The notes under the pieces were generated by a model. That model was not told the DNA's origin. It was given only the letters and a program-made list of their open reading frames with translations, and made no database searches. A stretch of 64,000 bases of DNA from Cyanophora paradoxa (lineage: Eukaryota > Glaucocystophyceae > Cyanophorales > Cyanophoraceae): assembly GCA_004431415.1 (NCBI GenBank), contig QPMI01000514.1, positions 62,001 to 126,000 on the forward strand, written 5' to 3'. Each line of letters starts with the position of its first letter. The stretch's first letter is position 1. Made by a program: the position numbers and the translations under genes. Positions 18,461 to 30,300 of this stretch are shown piece by piece.

Positions 18461-21273
18461 GGTCGGGGTCGGCTCGATTGTAGGCGTCGGGGTCGGCGTA
18501 ATTATAAGCTCGGTCGTCGTTTCGGTCTCCGTTACCGTCGTCTGCTCCGGACTCTGCTCAGGAATCACGACTCCGCCGCTCGCCGGATCCAGCGTCGGCG
18601 CCGGCGCCGGCGTCGGATCGCCCAGGGGGCACTTCAGGTCCGTCGGGACCTCACAAGTACCGTCGTCCCTGTGACAAGGAAAAATCGGAAATCGCGGGTT
18701 TGCGCAGCGATTTATATAGACATAATTAATAAGTTGAAAATTAAAATCGATCGCGAAGGCCTATTTATACAACCTACATCTATAGCTCTAGATCTACAGA
18801 CGCGATCGCGATGCGCACCGGCACATGCTCGTGATTTGTGCCGTGTAGTTGACGCTAGGGCCTTCGACAGGCAGGCATGCGCCCTGTATAATGCGCGCGG
18901 ATCATGAAAGAATACAGCGACACGACTTGGACAGCTGCACCGTGATGCAGGACTTGGGGCCGGGGGCCAAGGTCTTGAAATCGGGGTGTACGCTCATCGA
19001 CCTACAAAGGATCGCAACATTGTTAAAGGACATATACACATAAACATTTAAAATTTACAAATTAATGTGAACGTTAACGCACCCGGGAACGTATTTTTCA
19101 GGCACGAAGACCTGAGATTTGTCGGTCCGCGTCTCCGAGGATTCAACCTGGAATCAAGCCTCATGATCAGAGTACAAATAAGCACGGTAGCTGTTGACAT
19201 GATCAGCATGCGCAGCGAGCTCGAGCCGCGAACCCGCGTGCCGGTGATCTTGCTAGTGGGCGTGAGGCTCGGAGGCCCGTCGGGGAGCTCGGTGCTGCCG
19301 GGCAGCGGCGTCTGCACGAGCCCCCGGAGATTTTGAACGAGAGACAAACTTGCGAATCTCAGCGGGGGCGTTGACCTGGACGGGATTGACGACCTCCGAC
19401 TCGGAGTGCCCGGTCTTGGTGGTCGTCTCGCGGTCCTCGCGCGCGTGCACCTCGTACCGCCCAACCTGAGCGCCGCGAGGGCCAGAATTCGAAGTTACGA
19501 ATGAAGCTGTAAGGTGCGATATTTAATTTTATAATTAAGATGATATTGATTCGCTGGTGTTCACCTCGAGACCTGCGCAAGGAAAAACGAGGGAACGAGC
19601 GTCATGAACCAAGCTTAAGCGTGTGAGGTTTCACGGAAACTGCAGCGGCCGCTCGCACCGGGCTTGGCGTACTCGCCGATGTTGAAGCCCCCGTCGAGGA
19701 ACGTGTAAGGACCGACGCCGCTGATTGTGCCGGTCTGCCCACGTGCGGCTTCAATTCAGCGCAACGCTGCAATGAAGTTTGCAACATGCAACATGCAAGT
19801 GGCAGCACCTCCGTCTTAGAGAACGTTCCCTTCTCCTCGACCGTGCGCTGGAAGTCCTTGTGCATGTTCAGGTCGTAGGTGAGCGTGTACGGGATCGTTT
19901 GCACGTCCTGTGAGCCACTATGAGCGTAGAGAATTCACACAATAAACATTACTGTCTAGCCCCGAAAATTGATTATCACCTTGGCGAGCGCGACGCCCCC
20001 GAGAGCGATGTGGGCGACTTCCTCCGGATTGAGGCTCTGCGCCCATCGGACAGTGTCAGCAAGCGCGTGACTGCCGGCTCAGCTCCGATAATTCAAAGGA
20101 AGCTGCGCTGCAGTCCGCATCCGCCGGCCGCACACCGTGTCGAGGGCGTGGGCGCTGAGGAGCAAAGAGTCGATCTGGCTCTTCACTGCTTCGTCGGTGA
20201 AGATGGACAGGTCGGTGAGCGGCGTGTCCTTCTCCACTGAGAGTGTGTGCAGGTGCGCATCGAAGCTGCAGCGTCGATATCGAATATTAACTACATAATG
20301 GCGTTGCGTGCGTGCATGAGGTCGCGGCCGGCAAGCTCACCACTGGCCGGAGCCGGAGCATGCCTGCTGCGCGGCCGCGTATGTGATCACCTCGTTCTTC
20401 GTGGTCGTGGTTGTCAGACCCTCCTGGGTCCACTCGCCCGGGGCGCCCGGGGCGGGGAGCCGCTCCGGAGACGAGGGGACTTTCGAGGTCTGGCTCGAGG
20501 ACGTGCCGTTGAAGGACTCGGTCTTCTCGTCGCGGGTCCAGGTGATCTTGTCCTCGGCCGGCGTGGGCGTGTACGCCGAGGAGCTGCGGTCACGCGATTA
20601 CAACTGAGAACCATCACTTGGAAACCGTTTGTTCGCGTTCGTGCCTGATGGGGGCCTCCTTGCCGTAGTAGATCTCAGTCGGCGTGACTTGCTGGCGGAT
20701 AACATACTTGCCTGCGGATCCGGACGGGTTTTTAACACTCAATCTGAATCGAAGCGGCGCGCGGGCGCGAATTCGAACCGGTCTCAGTGTAGCTGTCAGT
20801 TGCGTCGAAAGTCTTCGTCTGCTTGTACGGGTCCGTGTACCTGGGCGATTCATGTTTAGAAGAGACCGTACGTCAACCTGATCATGAGGACGTCGGTTTA
20901 ATTAAAAAAACATTTCTGACGCACTTGTAGCCCTGGGTCTTGGTGCCGCCCATGGAGTAGGGCCCTGTGCCATTGTACTCGGCGGAGTTCACGCGGATCT
21001 TGCCGACCTCAGTGAAAGGAAGCTCGTAGGAGCCCTGCGGTGCATGCAACGGGCGCCGATCACCAGGTGCTCAAAGTAGAAGAGGCGGCGGCGGGCGGGC
21101 GCGGTTTGAACGGCGGGACGACGCACGGCTTCGATTGTGACGCCAGGCGAGGCGTTGAGCTCGTTGCAGGGACCCGAGACAAAAGGAACCGCGCCGGAAG
21201 TGGGGTCCGAGCCGCCGGAAGTGGGGTCCGAGCCGCCGGAAGTGGGGTCCGAGCCGTCGATGATGGTGCCCAT
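15608..21273 (-). CDS. Multi-module protein with two C-terminal ricin-B-like (beta-trefoil lectin) modules
   Basis: Read from ATG at 21273 (MGTIIDGSDPTSGG, with three tandem GGSDPTS repeats) through more than 15 short exons to TGA at 15608. The N-terminal half has beta-rich segments I do not recognise, for example YNGTGPYSMGGTKTQGY, VGPYTFLDGGFNIGEY and REDRETTTKTGHSESEV. A (PT)n linker at about 18420-18480 leads to module 1: GGVYIRSAEETDGCLTDDG, VHVTFSPC, DPTQLWSEV, GFVNWSTGKLLSSWGG and FNNAASLCVAG. Module 2 repeats the order: GGMAIKLAEG, NCLTEDGDQVVFRPC, DPSQLWVSV, ILVNWGTGKVLSTWGG, SSPTLCVEA. Gly-x-CL and the QLW motif are typical of ricin-type sugar-binding trefoils. The last exon (15608 to about 15850) is Ala/Glu-rich and acidic. 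No signal peptide was found at this start. Exon limits are approximate and one or two N-terminal exons may be missing. Confidence 0.68.
18420..18480 (-). repeat. GTCGGC/GTCGGG hexamer repeat encoding a Thr-Pro linker
   Basis: About nine tandem copies of GGCGTC or GGGGTC on the plus strand are read as alternating Thr-Pro on the minus strand, forming an extended linker before the first ricin-like module. Confidence 0.85.
21187..21257 (-). repeat. Three tandem 21-base repeats encoding GGSDPTS
   Basis: Three near-identical copies of GGAAGTGGGGTCCGAGCCGCC (given here in plus sense, split GGAAGTGGGG / TCCGAGCCGCC) at the start of the lectin-like protein. Confidence 0.85.
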
Positions 21274-22977
21274 AGCGCTCGCTCCGGATCAATTGAAGTG
21301 TTTCAATACCCCCTGGTACCTGAGGGAGCGCAAACGCAGAAGCCCAGCGACTCAGCGGCTGGACTCCATCATCGCGTCGACTTCTAGATGCACCTTAACG
21401 AATCTATAGCTAAGACTCAAGGCGAACTCGCGGCGATGCTGACGCACGCGTCTGCAGTCCCAGACCTAGATCTGCGTCAGATTCGGCGAGGCGGCCGAGC
21501 TAATTATATAATTATAATAAATAAGGAATTGATCATGCATATGACAGTGACATAGATGAGCCCCTGGCTAAGCTTAAGCTTCGCTTCCCGGCGCGGCCGG
21601 CAGCGGGGCGGCGCGGTAAAATCTACGCCTCCGGACTGCCTCAGTGCGCCGCATCGCCGCCCAGTTACACCTATATATATGCATATGCCTGTTCGAAGAT
21701 GCGCCGGTGCTGCGGCGCTGCCTATGCCACTATATATACCTACGCCGGCAGCGGGGCGGCGCATGTGCACCTGCTTCAACCTCGGAGCAACAAACACTCA
21801 AGCTCGTCTGGAGCGGCAGCGCAGCTGTCCGAATTGAACGATGCTCGACGCGGCGGTTGTAAGCGACTGGCTGCAGAGATGACGACGTCCCGGTCCGACG
21901 GTCACGGGTCGACGCGCGCGTCGCCACTGACGTCGACTCGAGCTCGCCAGCGCTCGCTGGAGTCGCTGCAGTGCTGCTGCTATACTCCTGCTGAGTCCTG
22001 CAGGGCCAGTGCAGGCCGCCGGGCCGCAGAACTGTGACTCTAGTCTGTGAGCCCTTGACCAGTCGCGACGTCGACTCGCGATCGGCGTCTCGGCGATCGA
22101 TATCGACTCGGCGACGATCGCAAACTTGAAAGTGCAACTCACCCTATCGCGTGGTACGAGTCCGTACGACGCGTACCGTATACGTAGGTCCGTAGCCGAC
22201 TCGGCGTACCGTAGCGAGGTCCGTAGGCTCCGTAGCAGGTCCGTAGGACCGTAGGTCCGGACTCCGTAGCCGACTCGGCCGACTCGTACGCCGCCAGGTA
22301 CTCAGTGACTAGCGAAGTACTACGGTAGTAACGGTACTAGTAGGCTAGTAGTAGTATGTTCGGCGTTGTTCGCGATCCGATCGATCGCGATGATCCGATG
22401 ATTCCGATCATCGATTCCGATGATCATGATCATGATACAGTGTTTTTTCTAGTATCATGTTCGGTTCACTGGCACGGTTAACCCGGTTAACGTTCGAATT
22501 CGCACAATCATTTGCATGGATCACCAATCGAGTTCGAAAAAATATGTCGCGACTCCGAGTCTCCGATCGCTACAGTCGCGAATCTCTGCGACTCGCGAGC
22601 TCGTAGTCTCGCTCCTATCGGCGTTTTTTTTCATATGCAAGCCTGCGATCGGAGTTCATGCAACTTAATTATGATGCAAGCCTGCGCTGCGATCGCCGAT
22701 CGGAGCCGAGCGCTCAGCGGCTAGAGATGGGGCTCGAGCCGAACCGGCTCGAGCCGGGCCGGGCCGAGCCGATCGCGAGGGTCCGGCCGGCTCGAGCCGG
22801 ACCTCTGGCCACGCGGGCCGGCTCGAGCAAGCCAGCAATATATAGAGCAAGCTCGAGCCCGGCTCGATCGCGAGCCGCCGATTTGCGCTCGAGCACCATC
22901 TCTACTAGGCTAGTACTAGCTATAGCTAGTCTAGGCGTATGCCACTCGCGATCGGGATTCGGGAGTACTAGTCCCGA
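21274..22977. other. Spacer upstream of the lectin-like gene, palindrome- and repeat-rich
   Basis: No supported exon. It includes a degenerate GTCCGTAG array (22150-22300), an ATCGATCG/ATGATC-rich block (22370-22440) and a CTCGAGCC array (22730-22900). The promoter of the minus-strand lectin-like gene should lie at the left end; I saw no GTACCC site there. Confidence 0.5.
22730..22900. repeat. Degenerate CTCGAGCCGG array
   Basis: Repeated GGCTCGAGCC-type words in both orientations, mostly palindromic, just upstream of the LTR element. Confidence 0.7.
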
Positions 22978-22981
22978 CTCC
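22978..22981. repeat. 4-bp target duplication CTCC, left
   Basis: CTCC directly precedes the 5' LTR and CTCC directly follows the 3' LTR (26065-26068). Confidence 0.75.
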
Positions 22982-23330
22982 TGTGCTGCCCACTTTCCGA
23001 CTCCCAGCTAGCCCTGGTCGTCGGCTCGAAGCCGGCAGCTTGCCTTGCCTTGTACCCTTTGTAGCCTGCTATTCCTGGTGCCACGTTGTTGCCAACTGGC
23101 CCGCTTATTTTAGCCCTGGGCCCTCGCTTGCCCTGCGCGGCGCTTGCTTGCTGTCTTGTCCCTGTTCTCTGTACTTACTGTCTTACTATCTGTCTTACGC
23201 TGGCTCTGCGCCTGCTGTGTACGTAATGGCACCCGCTTGCCGTCGCCCTACGGTGCTGTACGGGCCTGTCCCTCTCTGCTTGGGGCGCCTCTGGGCCTAG
23301 CCAACTGCTTAGCGCATCCCGCTCAGCGCA
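22982..23330 (+). repeat. 5' LTR
   Basis: 349 bp; no differences noticed from 25716-26064. Starts TGTGCTGCCC and ends CTCAGCGCA. Confidence 0.9.
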
Positions 23331-24056
23331 TGGGGGCTGCTGCGTTGGGCTTCGACTTTTTAGCTCGTATGCCTGGGGACGAACGCTGCGCTCTTGCCCG
23401 AACCCCTGGACAAGCACGCCATCGTTTGCCTCGGCTTGCGCGTACGGCCTCCACTCTCTTGTAGTGGGAAGCGCCTATGCGGCAGAGCTTAGCAATACGA
23501 ACCGCATGGTTCATGCCTTTCCACCCGCCACTGCGCCTTTCCTGCTTACGGACCTGGCGCACCACTCTTTCTGTAGTGGGAAGCGTCCGCCAACCCGTCT
23601 ATTGAGCCGCATGCGCTCACAGTCATCTAAACGTGCCGCGGCTGCGCTCAAGAGCAAATGCTGATGCAGCCCGCGCGCATGTCGAGTGAAACTGTATTGC
23701 ATTGTATCGGGGGACGACACCACAACGTACTACTAAATGTATTGTATGTGGAGCAACACCCTCTACATCTACACACGTCGTCATACCGATCGAATTGCGT
23801 GTTGACGCCGATCGAATGATGATCTTCTTGTCGCCGTGGCATGTCGTTTCTTCTCTGGTCCACGTGCAGTGAGACGTATGATGATAAAAGCTGTCTGAAT
23901 GAGTATTCTTCATGAACATACCTTCTTCTCGTCGTCGTCTTGTTTTGTCGAGTTGCCCGCATGCTCGTGACATGCCAGGCTCGCAAGGCAGCTATGAAGC
24001 GCCGGTCAATCAATCTTGTCTCTCTGCAGAAAGTACAGAGTCAGCCCGCCAAGACG

Positions 24057-24343
24057 TGAATGCCCTGGGATAACATGGCCCCAGTCCGCGCCCGAGGTCT
24101 CACCTACGACGGCTGCGATGGCACCTCCGGCTAGCCCGAGGCACGCTCAATGGTGGCGAGTGTATCTGAAGAACGCATGGAGTCAAACCGCTGCGACGTG
24201 AAAGCCCCTGGGATAACATGGCCCCAGTATGCGCCCGAGGTCTCACCTACGACGGCTGCGGTGGCGCCTGCGGACCGTCCGAGGCACGCTCAGCGGCGGC
24301 GAGTGGCATCCCTCGTGAGGATCACTCCACTTGACTCCACCCT
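24057..24343 (+). repeat. Tandem duplication of 143 bases inside the LTR element
   Basis: CTGGGATAACATGGCCCCAG occurs at 24065 and 24208 with similar flanks (CCCGAGGTCTCACCTACGAC in both), so the internal region carries two diverged tandem units. Confidence 0.8.
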
Positions 24344-25715
24344 GCATCCAGAGGACGTGCGGCTCCGCGTCTCTCTCGGCTCTGCGGGTTGCGTACGCGT
24401 CAGTGGAAGCCGGCGCAGCTCCACTTGACAGCGATCTCTATGAAAGGAAGCGCATCTATCTGTTGTCAAGTCTACCGTGCGCGCTGTCGCACCGAGAAGG
24501 CAGACAAGATGCCAAGACCTTGCCCTGGCTCCGACGACGTAGCTGCCCTTCTCCGGGACGTCCAGCTCGTCAAGCCAGATGTCAGTCGCTTCACGCACAT
24601 CTCCAGCGTGTGCGGACTGTCGTTCTTTCCTGTCGTGGGCGTTTGATCAGCGACCGAGGCCTGTTCAGCGGGCGGAGGTCTGACCGAGGCCTGTCCGGCG
24701 GGCGAAGGTCAACAGAAGCGTACAGGATGCGCTCTGGGACGTCCTACGACGACGTGAGCAGCCATAGCTAAAGTTGGACGGCGGACAGCGGACCTGTCTG
24801 TTGAGGAGCGTCAGCAAGCAGCACTGGGTGATGCCCCGCGACCAGTCTTCTTGCCTACGACTATCACGCGAGCACCGATGATCATTCCGGGCCGCGCTGA
24901 TGCTGTCTCCTGTCCCGCGATGGTGGCCTGCCTAAGCCCCGGCTACGCGCTGCATCTGCGTACGCCGGCGGACTCGATGGCTGTATCCGTGGTTTGCCAT
25001 CCCGTCCGATCGTGGAGGATCCTTGGCGATGGGTCTGTATGATGCAACCAGTGGCCTGCCGCTGCTGTGGAGCCTGACCCCGTGCGACTGGCTCGCCGCC
25101 TCTACTCTTCATGGCTTGCCTGCTCTACGCGTACGCGGCTGCACACGCTACTGTGCTGTCCGATCGCCCCGCCTCGTGACTCCGCTGGCCGAGTCACTTG
25201 GCAACGCAATGCGCCGAGCTTGGCCCGCAACGTTAACGCGTACTCTGCCGCTGCGGCTCTGCTGATCGAGCCTGCGGTCCTACACTTCTACATCTACACT
25301 CTATCTACACTTCTACACTGTGAAACTTTCGACCCGGCGCCGCCGCAGCCCGGCGGCTTGCGGCGCGGCGCCGGCTTCGAATTCGAGCTTAGTGCTAGCG
25401 CTAGCACTCGTTTTCCCCTCCGGCGGGATTTAGAGGGTTTGCCCCCGGTTGGCTGGCGGCGCTCCGCGCGCTCTGGCGTCAGGTCGTGGGTCCCTCACCC
25501 AACTTCCCTTGTTGGGCCCAGTTCCTCATACTGGTGCCGACGGCCTGATGGATTTTAATTTGCCCCTCCGGCCCGCCCGCTGTGGCGCCGAGGACGGCTT
25601 TCTGTGCAGGGACGGTAGCCGGCTTTTGGCTTGTAGTCCGTTCAGCCTCGCCTACACAGCTTTAGTTCAGCCTTTAGCTCGTAGCGCCGAGGACGGCTTT
25701 TTGTAGCGGGAAGCG

Positions 25716-26064
25716 TGTGCTGCCCACTTTCCGACTCCCAGCTAGCCCTGGTCGTCGGCTCGAAGCCGGCAGCTTGCCTTGCCTTGTACCCTTTGTAGCC
25801 TGCTATTCCTGGTGCCACGTTGTTGCCAACTGGCCCGCTTATTTTAGCCCTGGGCCCTCGCTTGCCCTGCGCGGCGCTTGCTTGCTGTCTTGTCCCTGTT
25901 CTCTGTACTTACTGTCTTACTATCTGTCTTACGCTGGCTCTGCGCCTGCTGTGTACGTAATGGCACCCGCTTGCCGTCGCCCTACGGTGCTGTACGGGCC
26001 TGTCCCTCTCTGCTTGGGGCGCCTCTGGGCCTAGCCAACTGCTTAGCGCATCCCGCTCAGCGCA
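25716..26064 (+). repeat. 3' LTR
   Basis: 349 bp; no differences noticed from 22982-23330. Confidence 0.9.
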
Positions 26065-26470
26065 CTCCCGACTCCCGAGTCCGACGGTCCCGACTCCCGA
26101 GTCCCGACTCGGCGAGTCGACGGCGACTCCGCCGGGCCGGTGAGTCCGGTCCCGCCGCTCGCCGAGTCGGCCCGGCGGCGGCCGCCGGCCGGGCCGCGCG
26201 CGAGTCCCGACTCCCGACTCCCGACTCCGCCGGCGGCCGATCCCGATCGCGAGCTGCGACTCAGCCTGCGACTCGCGGCGAGTCCGAGTCTCCCGAGTCC
26301 CGACTCGGCGACTCCCGAGACTCCCAACTCGACACGCGCGCGTACGAGCTCGACGTCGACCTCCCGCTGAGGCTCCCGGGAGTCACCGACTCGGTGAGTC
26401 CCGGCGCCCCCGGGGCCCGGGCCTCCCGGAGTCCCGCGGCCGGCCGCGGCCCGCGGCCCGAGCGCTAGCC
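26065..26470. repeat. Degenerate array of GACTC/GAGTC words
   Basis: Dozens of ACTCCCGACTC, CGAGTC and GGGAGTC words in both orientations follow the LTR element, making overlapping short inverted repeats. It contains no credible exon. Confidence 0.75.
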
Positions 26471-27314
26471 TACCGGTATACTAGTACGCCGTGACCGTCG
26501 GACGTAGCGGTGCAGGCTGCAGCCTAGGCCTGCAGCCTGCAGACTTACTATAGCTACCGTAGTACGGGCCGTACGGCACACTATACGCGTAGGCACTACA
26601 CACTATACACGCGTAGGGCCCGGCGGCCTTAGCCCGATAATAATACGTATACGCGTGCGTGCACGAGCAGCCACAGCGCATGCAGAGTTCGCCTCTCGAA
26701 GTACTATAGCTAGTGTGTAAGGGTTCTAGAGCGCAGCGGGCTCTCGCGAGCTCGATCGATCTCGCCGAGTATACGTGCACGTGTACGTATTAGTCGACTC
26801 GGCGTTAACGTTGTACTGTTCTTGCACACTCTCAAGAATATTGCCTGAAGAAGGTTCGTTAACATTCGCTATCCGATTATCATACGTATACTATGCAGTG
26901 GAATGCACCTGCATGCGCAGGCACAGCGAACCTTAAGCTTATATAATAATTACGTCTACCTGACAGTATATCTAGTAGAAGCTTTAGTGCCCACCACGCG
27001 TACGTATACGTATACATATAGGCCTGGGGAGCTCGAGCCTCGGAGCCGAATACATGTACACCGCGTCCACCCCTGCGCGCGTGCGCGTGCCGTCGACGTC
27101 GACGTGGGGCTGACACGCGTACGGTGTATTGGCCGTCGGGCGGACGTCGGATCCGTCGAGCTCCTGGCCTTATTAGCTGTAGCTAGGGCCCTAGCCTCTA
27201 GGGGCCGCAGTGCCGCGGCGCTAGCGCTGCGGGCACCTCGAGCTCGATCCGACATTAATTAACACTGCAGCGCGCTTTGTGAATCGCACCGCCAGATAAC
27301 GCTGCAGCTTCACG
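26471..27314. other. Palindrome-rich upstream region of the F5/8C gene
   Basis: Contains many self-complementary words (ACGTATACGT, GCATGC, CGTACGTATACGTATACG, GTCGACGTCGACGT). An acceptor-like CTGCAG at 27302-27307 directly before the first in-frame exon hints at a further upstream exon (5' UTR or signal peptide) that I could not define. Confidence 0.45.
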
Positions 27315-30300
27315 ATGAGCACCGACCCTAGGAGCCCTTTCAAGGCGCTGTAAGCGGCGCTGCACCGGATAAACTTGCGACGATATCCTGACACCGGGCT
27401 GAACGCCGCGATCGCAGAGCCGATGTCCCGAAATCCTATGTCAACGTCGCTGCGTACCGAGACGCGTCCGCTTCCTCGACGAGGGACGACTCCGGCGGAA
27501 TCTACGAATACAAAAATCAATCCTACATTTGGTCACCCGACCTCGCCGTCAGTGCGCACGCGTAGGCGTTTAATAATTTGCGCGCTTTGACAGATCGGAG
27601 CTCGAGGCAACTACTAAGACTGTGGTCGCTGCAGATAACACGCTGGCGGGGTCACAGCCAATCGATCCAACGACTGGCGCCAACGCCGGAAGGACGGCGA
27701 TGTTCTTTGAGAGCAAGACTGTATATCACGACTTTCGGCCGTCCTGGACCGTCGACTTGAAAGTAAGAATCCATGTGAAGCACTTCAGTATATTCGCACG
27801 CCAGCCAGCTAACGGCTGCCTTATTCCAGCACGACTACCCTATCGAGAAGCTCGAGATTTACACTGTACGTTGTTGTTTTCCGGCTGATCATGAGCGGCG
27901 TGGCTGTTTGAGCCTAGGCCTGGGGATGAGTCGTTTATTATATAAATTATTAATATTATTACTTCGAATTCGAATTCACAGCCGGACTTCAAAGGCTTAG
28001 CTAATCCATATTGCGGCGATAATGCCAATTGCAATGCATACTCCGAGCTGCCAGCGGTCTACGTTACGCTTCTCCACGACGGTCAAACGGTGCGCATGCG
28101 TCAATCTGATACATATGTCATGATATATGTAACGCTCGTGTCCGCCAGGTGAAGGAGTCCTCTGTCGCTCTCACTTCCGGCACGAAACCCGCCGGTACCA
28201 CCGGAAGTGACACGAACTTCACGAGTCTCTCACATAAGGTCTCCGAGCTCAGTACTCCGGGACTGGTCGGTAAGCATACTTAAGGCTTCGACTTTGAACT
28301 ATAGCTAGTACTTGTTGCGCAGTTATGGCCTGACGCATATTGCACAGCGGACAAGATCCAGATCGCTATCCTTGGCAGCGATACGGGTGCGTTAAGCTGA
28401 AGAAAAACGTATTTCGCGATCGATCGCGAAGCTCGACGCCCCGAATCTGACGCGAATGGCCGGTTGGATCGCGCGCTCGCCGTTGTCTGCAGCTCCTATC
28501 CGGCTTACGGAAGTCAAGGCTCTGTGTGCGCGCGTTATGTTCACAAGCTTTTTAAGCATGTATCTACGTCTATGTGGACACTGATGCCTCGTACGCGTCG
28601 ACATCGCAGCACTGGACATCAACAACGTCGCTCTGGGCAAGCCGGCGACATCGACGGGGATCATCCAGAACTCGAGCGCGGCAATGGGCCCCGATTGCCT
28701 GACCGGTGCGTTCTAACTAGTACTGGAATTAATAATATTGCCGTATATATAAATATATATGTAGCTAGGAGATCGCGCATTGCAAAATTGAATGCCCGGC
28801 AGTACTAGTGTCCATACGCGTACGTATACGCGGGTCGCGACTTATTATGATATGGCGCAGATGGGAAGCTCGACGGGAGCGACGATTACCTTCACGCCGA
28901 GGCTACTTCCGCGAATCTCTCGCAGGCGCAGGTATCTGTGGACTTGCAGGTGAGCGCATGACGCGAGCGAACGCAGCGTCGCCGACGTGTATATAGTTGA
29001 TTAGGCGCCCAAACCGCGTCCGCGCAAGGGAGCGGGCGCGGGGTTTCCAGCTTTGGAGCGCAGATCTAGAGCGCTCACGGAATCTCCGTGCGCAGAAAGA
29101 CTACCTGATTTCCGAAGTCCAGCTGCACATGCCCTACGAACCGAGTGCGCACGCGCGTGCACGCACATGGGGATGTCGCCGGAACTTGAAGCAATTCTGG
29201 GTTAATAACCTATATATATTGCAGTTGACTTGAGGAACTTCAAGATCGAAGTTCTGAACGATGGCAATGTGGTGCGGGCCGATCCAATCCATTTCGAATT
29301 TTCTAGGTTCGTGAATTAAAATTGCTCTCGATTGCTCGCAGGTGCATGAGTCTAGCGGCATCGGGCTGGCAACCCCAGATCTCTCTACGGGGTACATCAA
29401 CGCTTTCTCGTACAAATTACCGTCGTTTGCCGAAGGTGCGTTACCCGGTCTAGTCTTTATCTTGGCATTCGCTCTAGATCTTGCAATTGTTAACATGCAA
29501 CGAACCGGGGGCGTCTGCCGCTAATTCTGCGTGCGCACCGCGCAGGAGACACGGTCAGAATCAGTGCGGCAAACGTTGGGTACGGAGGCGACGGTGCGCT
29601 GCCGTAAGAATTCGCGCTTAACTTAAAATATTTGAGCTCCAAGGCTCCCATTTATTTCTGCGTCCCGCGGCCGCGGTCGAGAGTGGGCTTGCCTAGACGA
29701 GACGCGCACATTCACACGTGCGCACAAGGTAATTAAGCCCACGTTGACATAGCGTGCGCATGTGCGCATGCGCAGGAACGTCGGTCCTGAAAATGACTGA
29801 AGTGCGAGTGGCTGGCTCCGGTACGTAAAATATACGGCCGGCGCCTCTGCAATGAACAGCGCCGCGGTGCCAGAGGGAAAACGCTATAGCTAACGCGTTC
29901 CCGCGTCTCCTGGCGTGCATGCGCACAGAGCGGATGAACCTTGCGAAGGGAATGCCCGTCAAGGCGTCCAGTTTCTGTGCGTTGAGTCGATCTCTGATGT
30001 TAATCCGACCGCTTCCGTTAGCACTGACACGGAACCTCGTTGTAATTAGATGCGGCAGGAGAGAGTGAACCCGAGAAGGCTGTCGGTGATCACGCGCCCG
30101 GGCCCCATGATCACGATCAGCGCTTCGAATTCCTGCATGTGCTCTGATCGTGTCCTCACGCATGCGCACGCGCATGCTTCTCCGCTCCGTGGGCCAGACG
30201 GGCTCGGTCTGCACGGCAAGTACTACGGCGTCGTGTCGGGAAGCAAGGTCTACAACACCTGGCACAGCCAGAGCGACACTTCTGTCAGCGGCGGGACCTG

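Larger units (their letters stand above)
22982..26064. mobile_element. Complete non-autonomous LTR retrotransposon, 3083 bp
   Basis: Two 349-bp direct repeats that begin TGTG and end GCGCA (5'-TG...CA-3') enclose 2385 bases, with a 4-bp CTCC target duplication. No gag, protease, reverse transcriptase or integrase motif is seen in any frame, so it would need enzymes supplied in trans, as TRIM or LARD elements do. TGGGGGCTGCTGCG directly after the left LTR is a candidate primer-binding site. TGTAGCGGGAAGCG just before the right LTR is a weak polypurine tract; related TGTAGTGGGAAGCG words also occur at about 23460 and 23572. The LTRs appear identical, implying a recent insertion. Direction of transcription is taken as plus from these two sites. 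Confidence 0.88.

Noticed and set aside
22983-23300. 105-codon frame present identically in both LTRs
   Set aside because: Repeated because it lies in the LTR. Hydrophobic low-information sequence, no known LTR-encoded protein.
22982-26064. CRISPR-like or satellite explanation for the two 349-bp repeats
   Set aside because: Only two copies, with TG...CA ends and a target duplication, so an LTR pair explains them fully.
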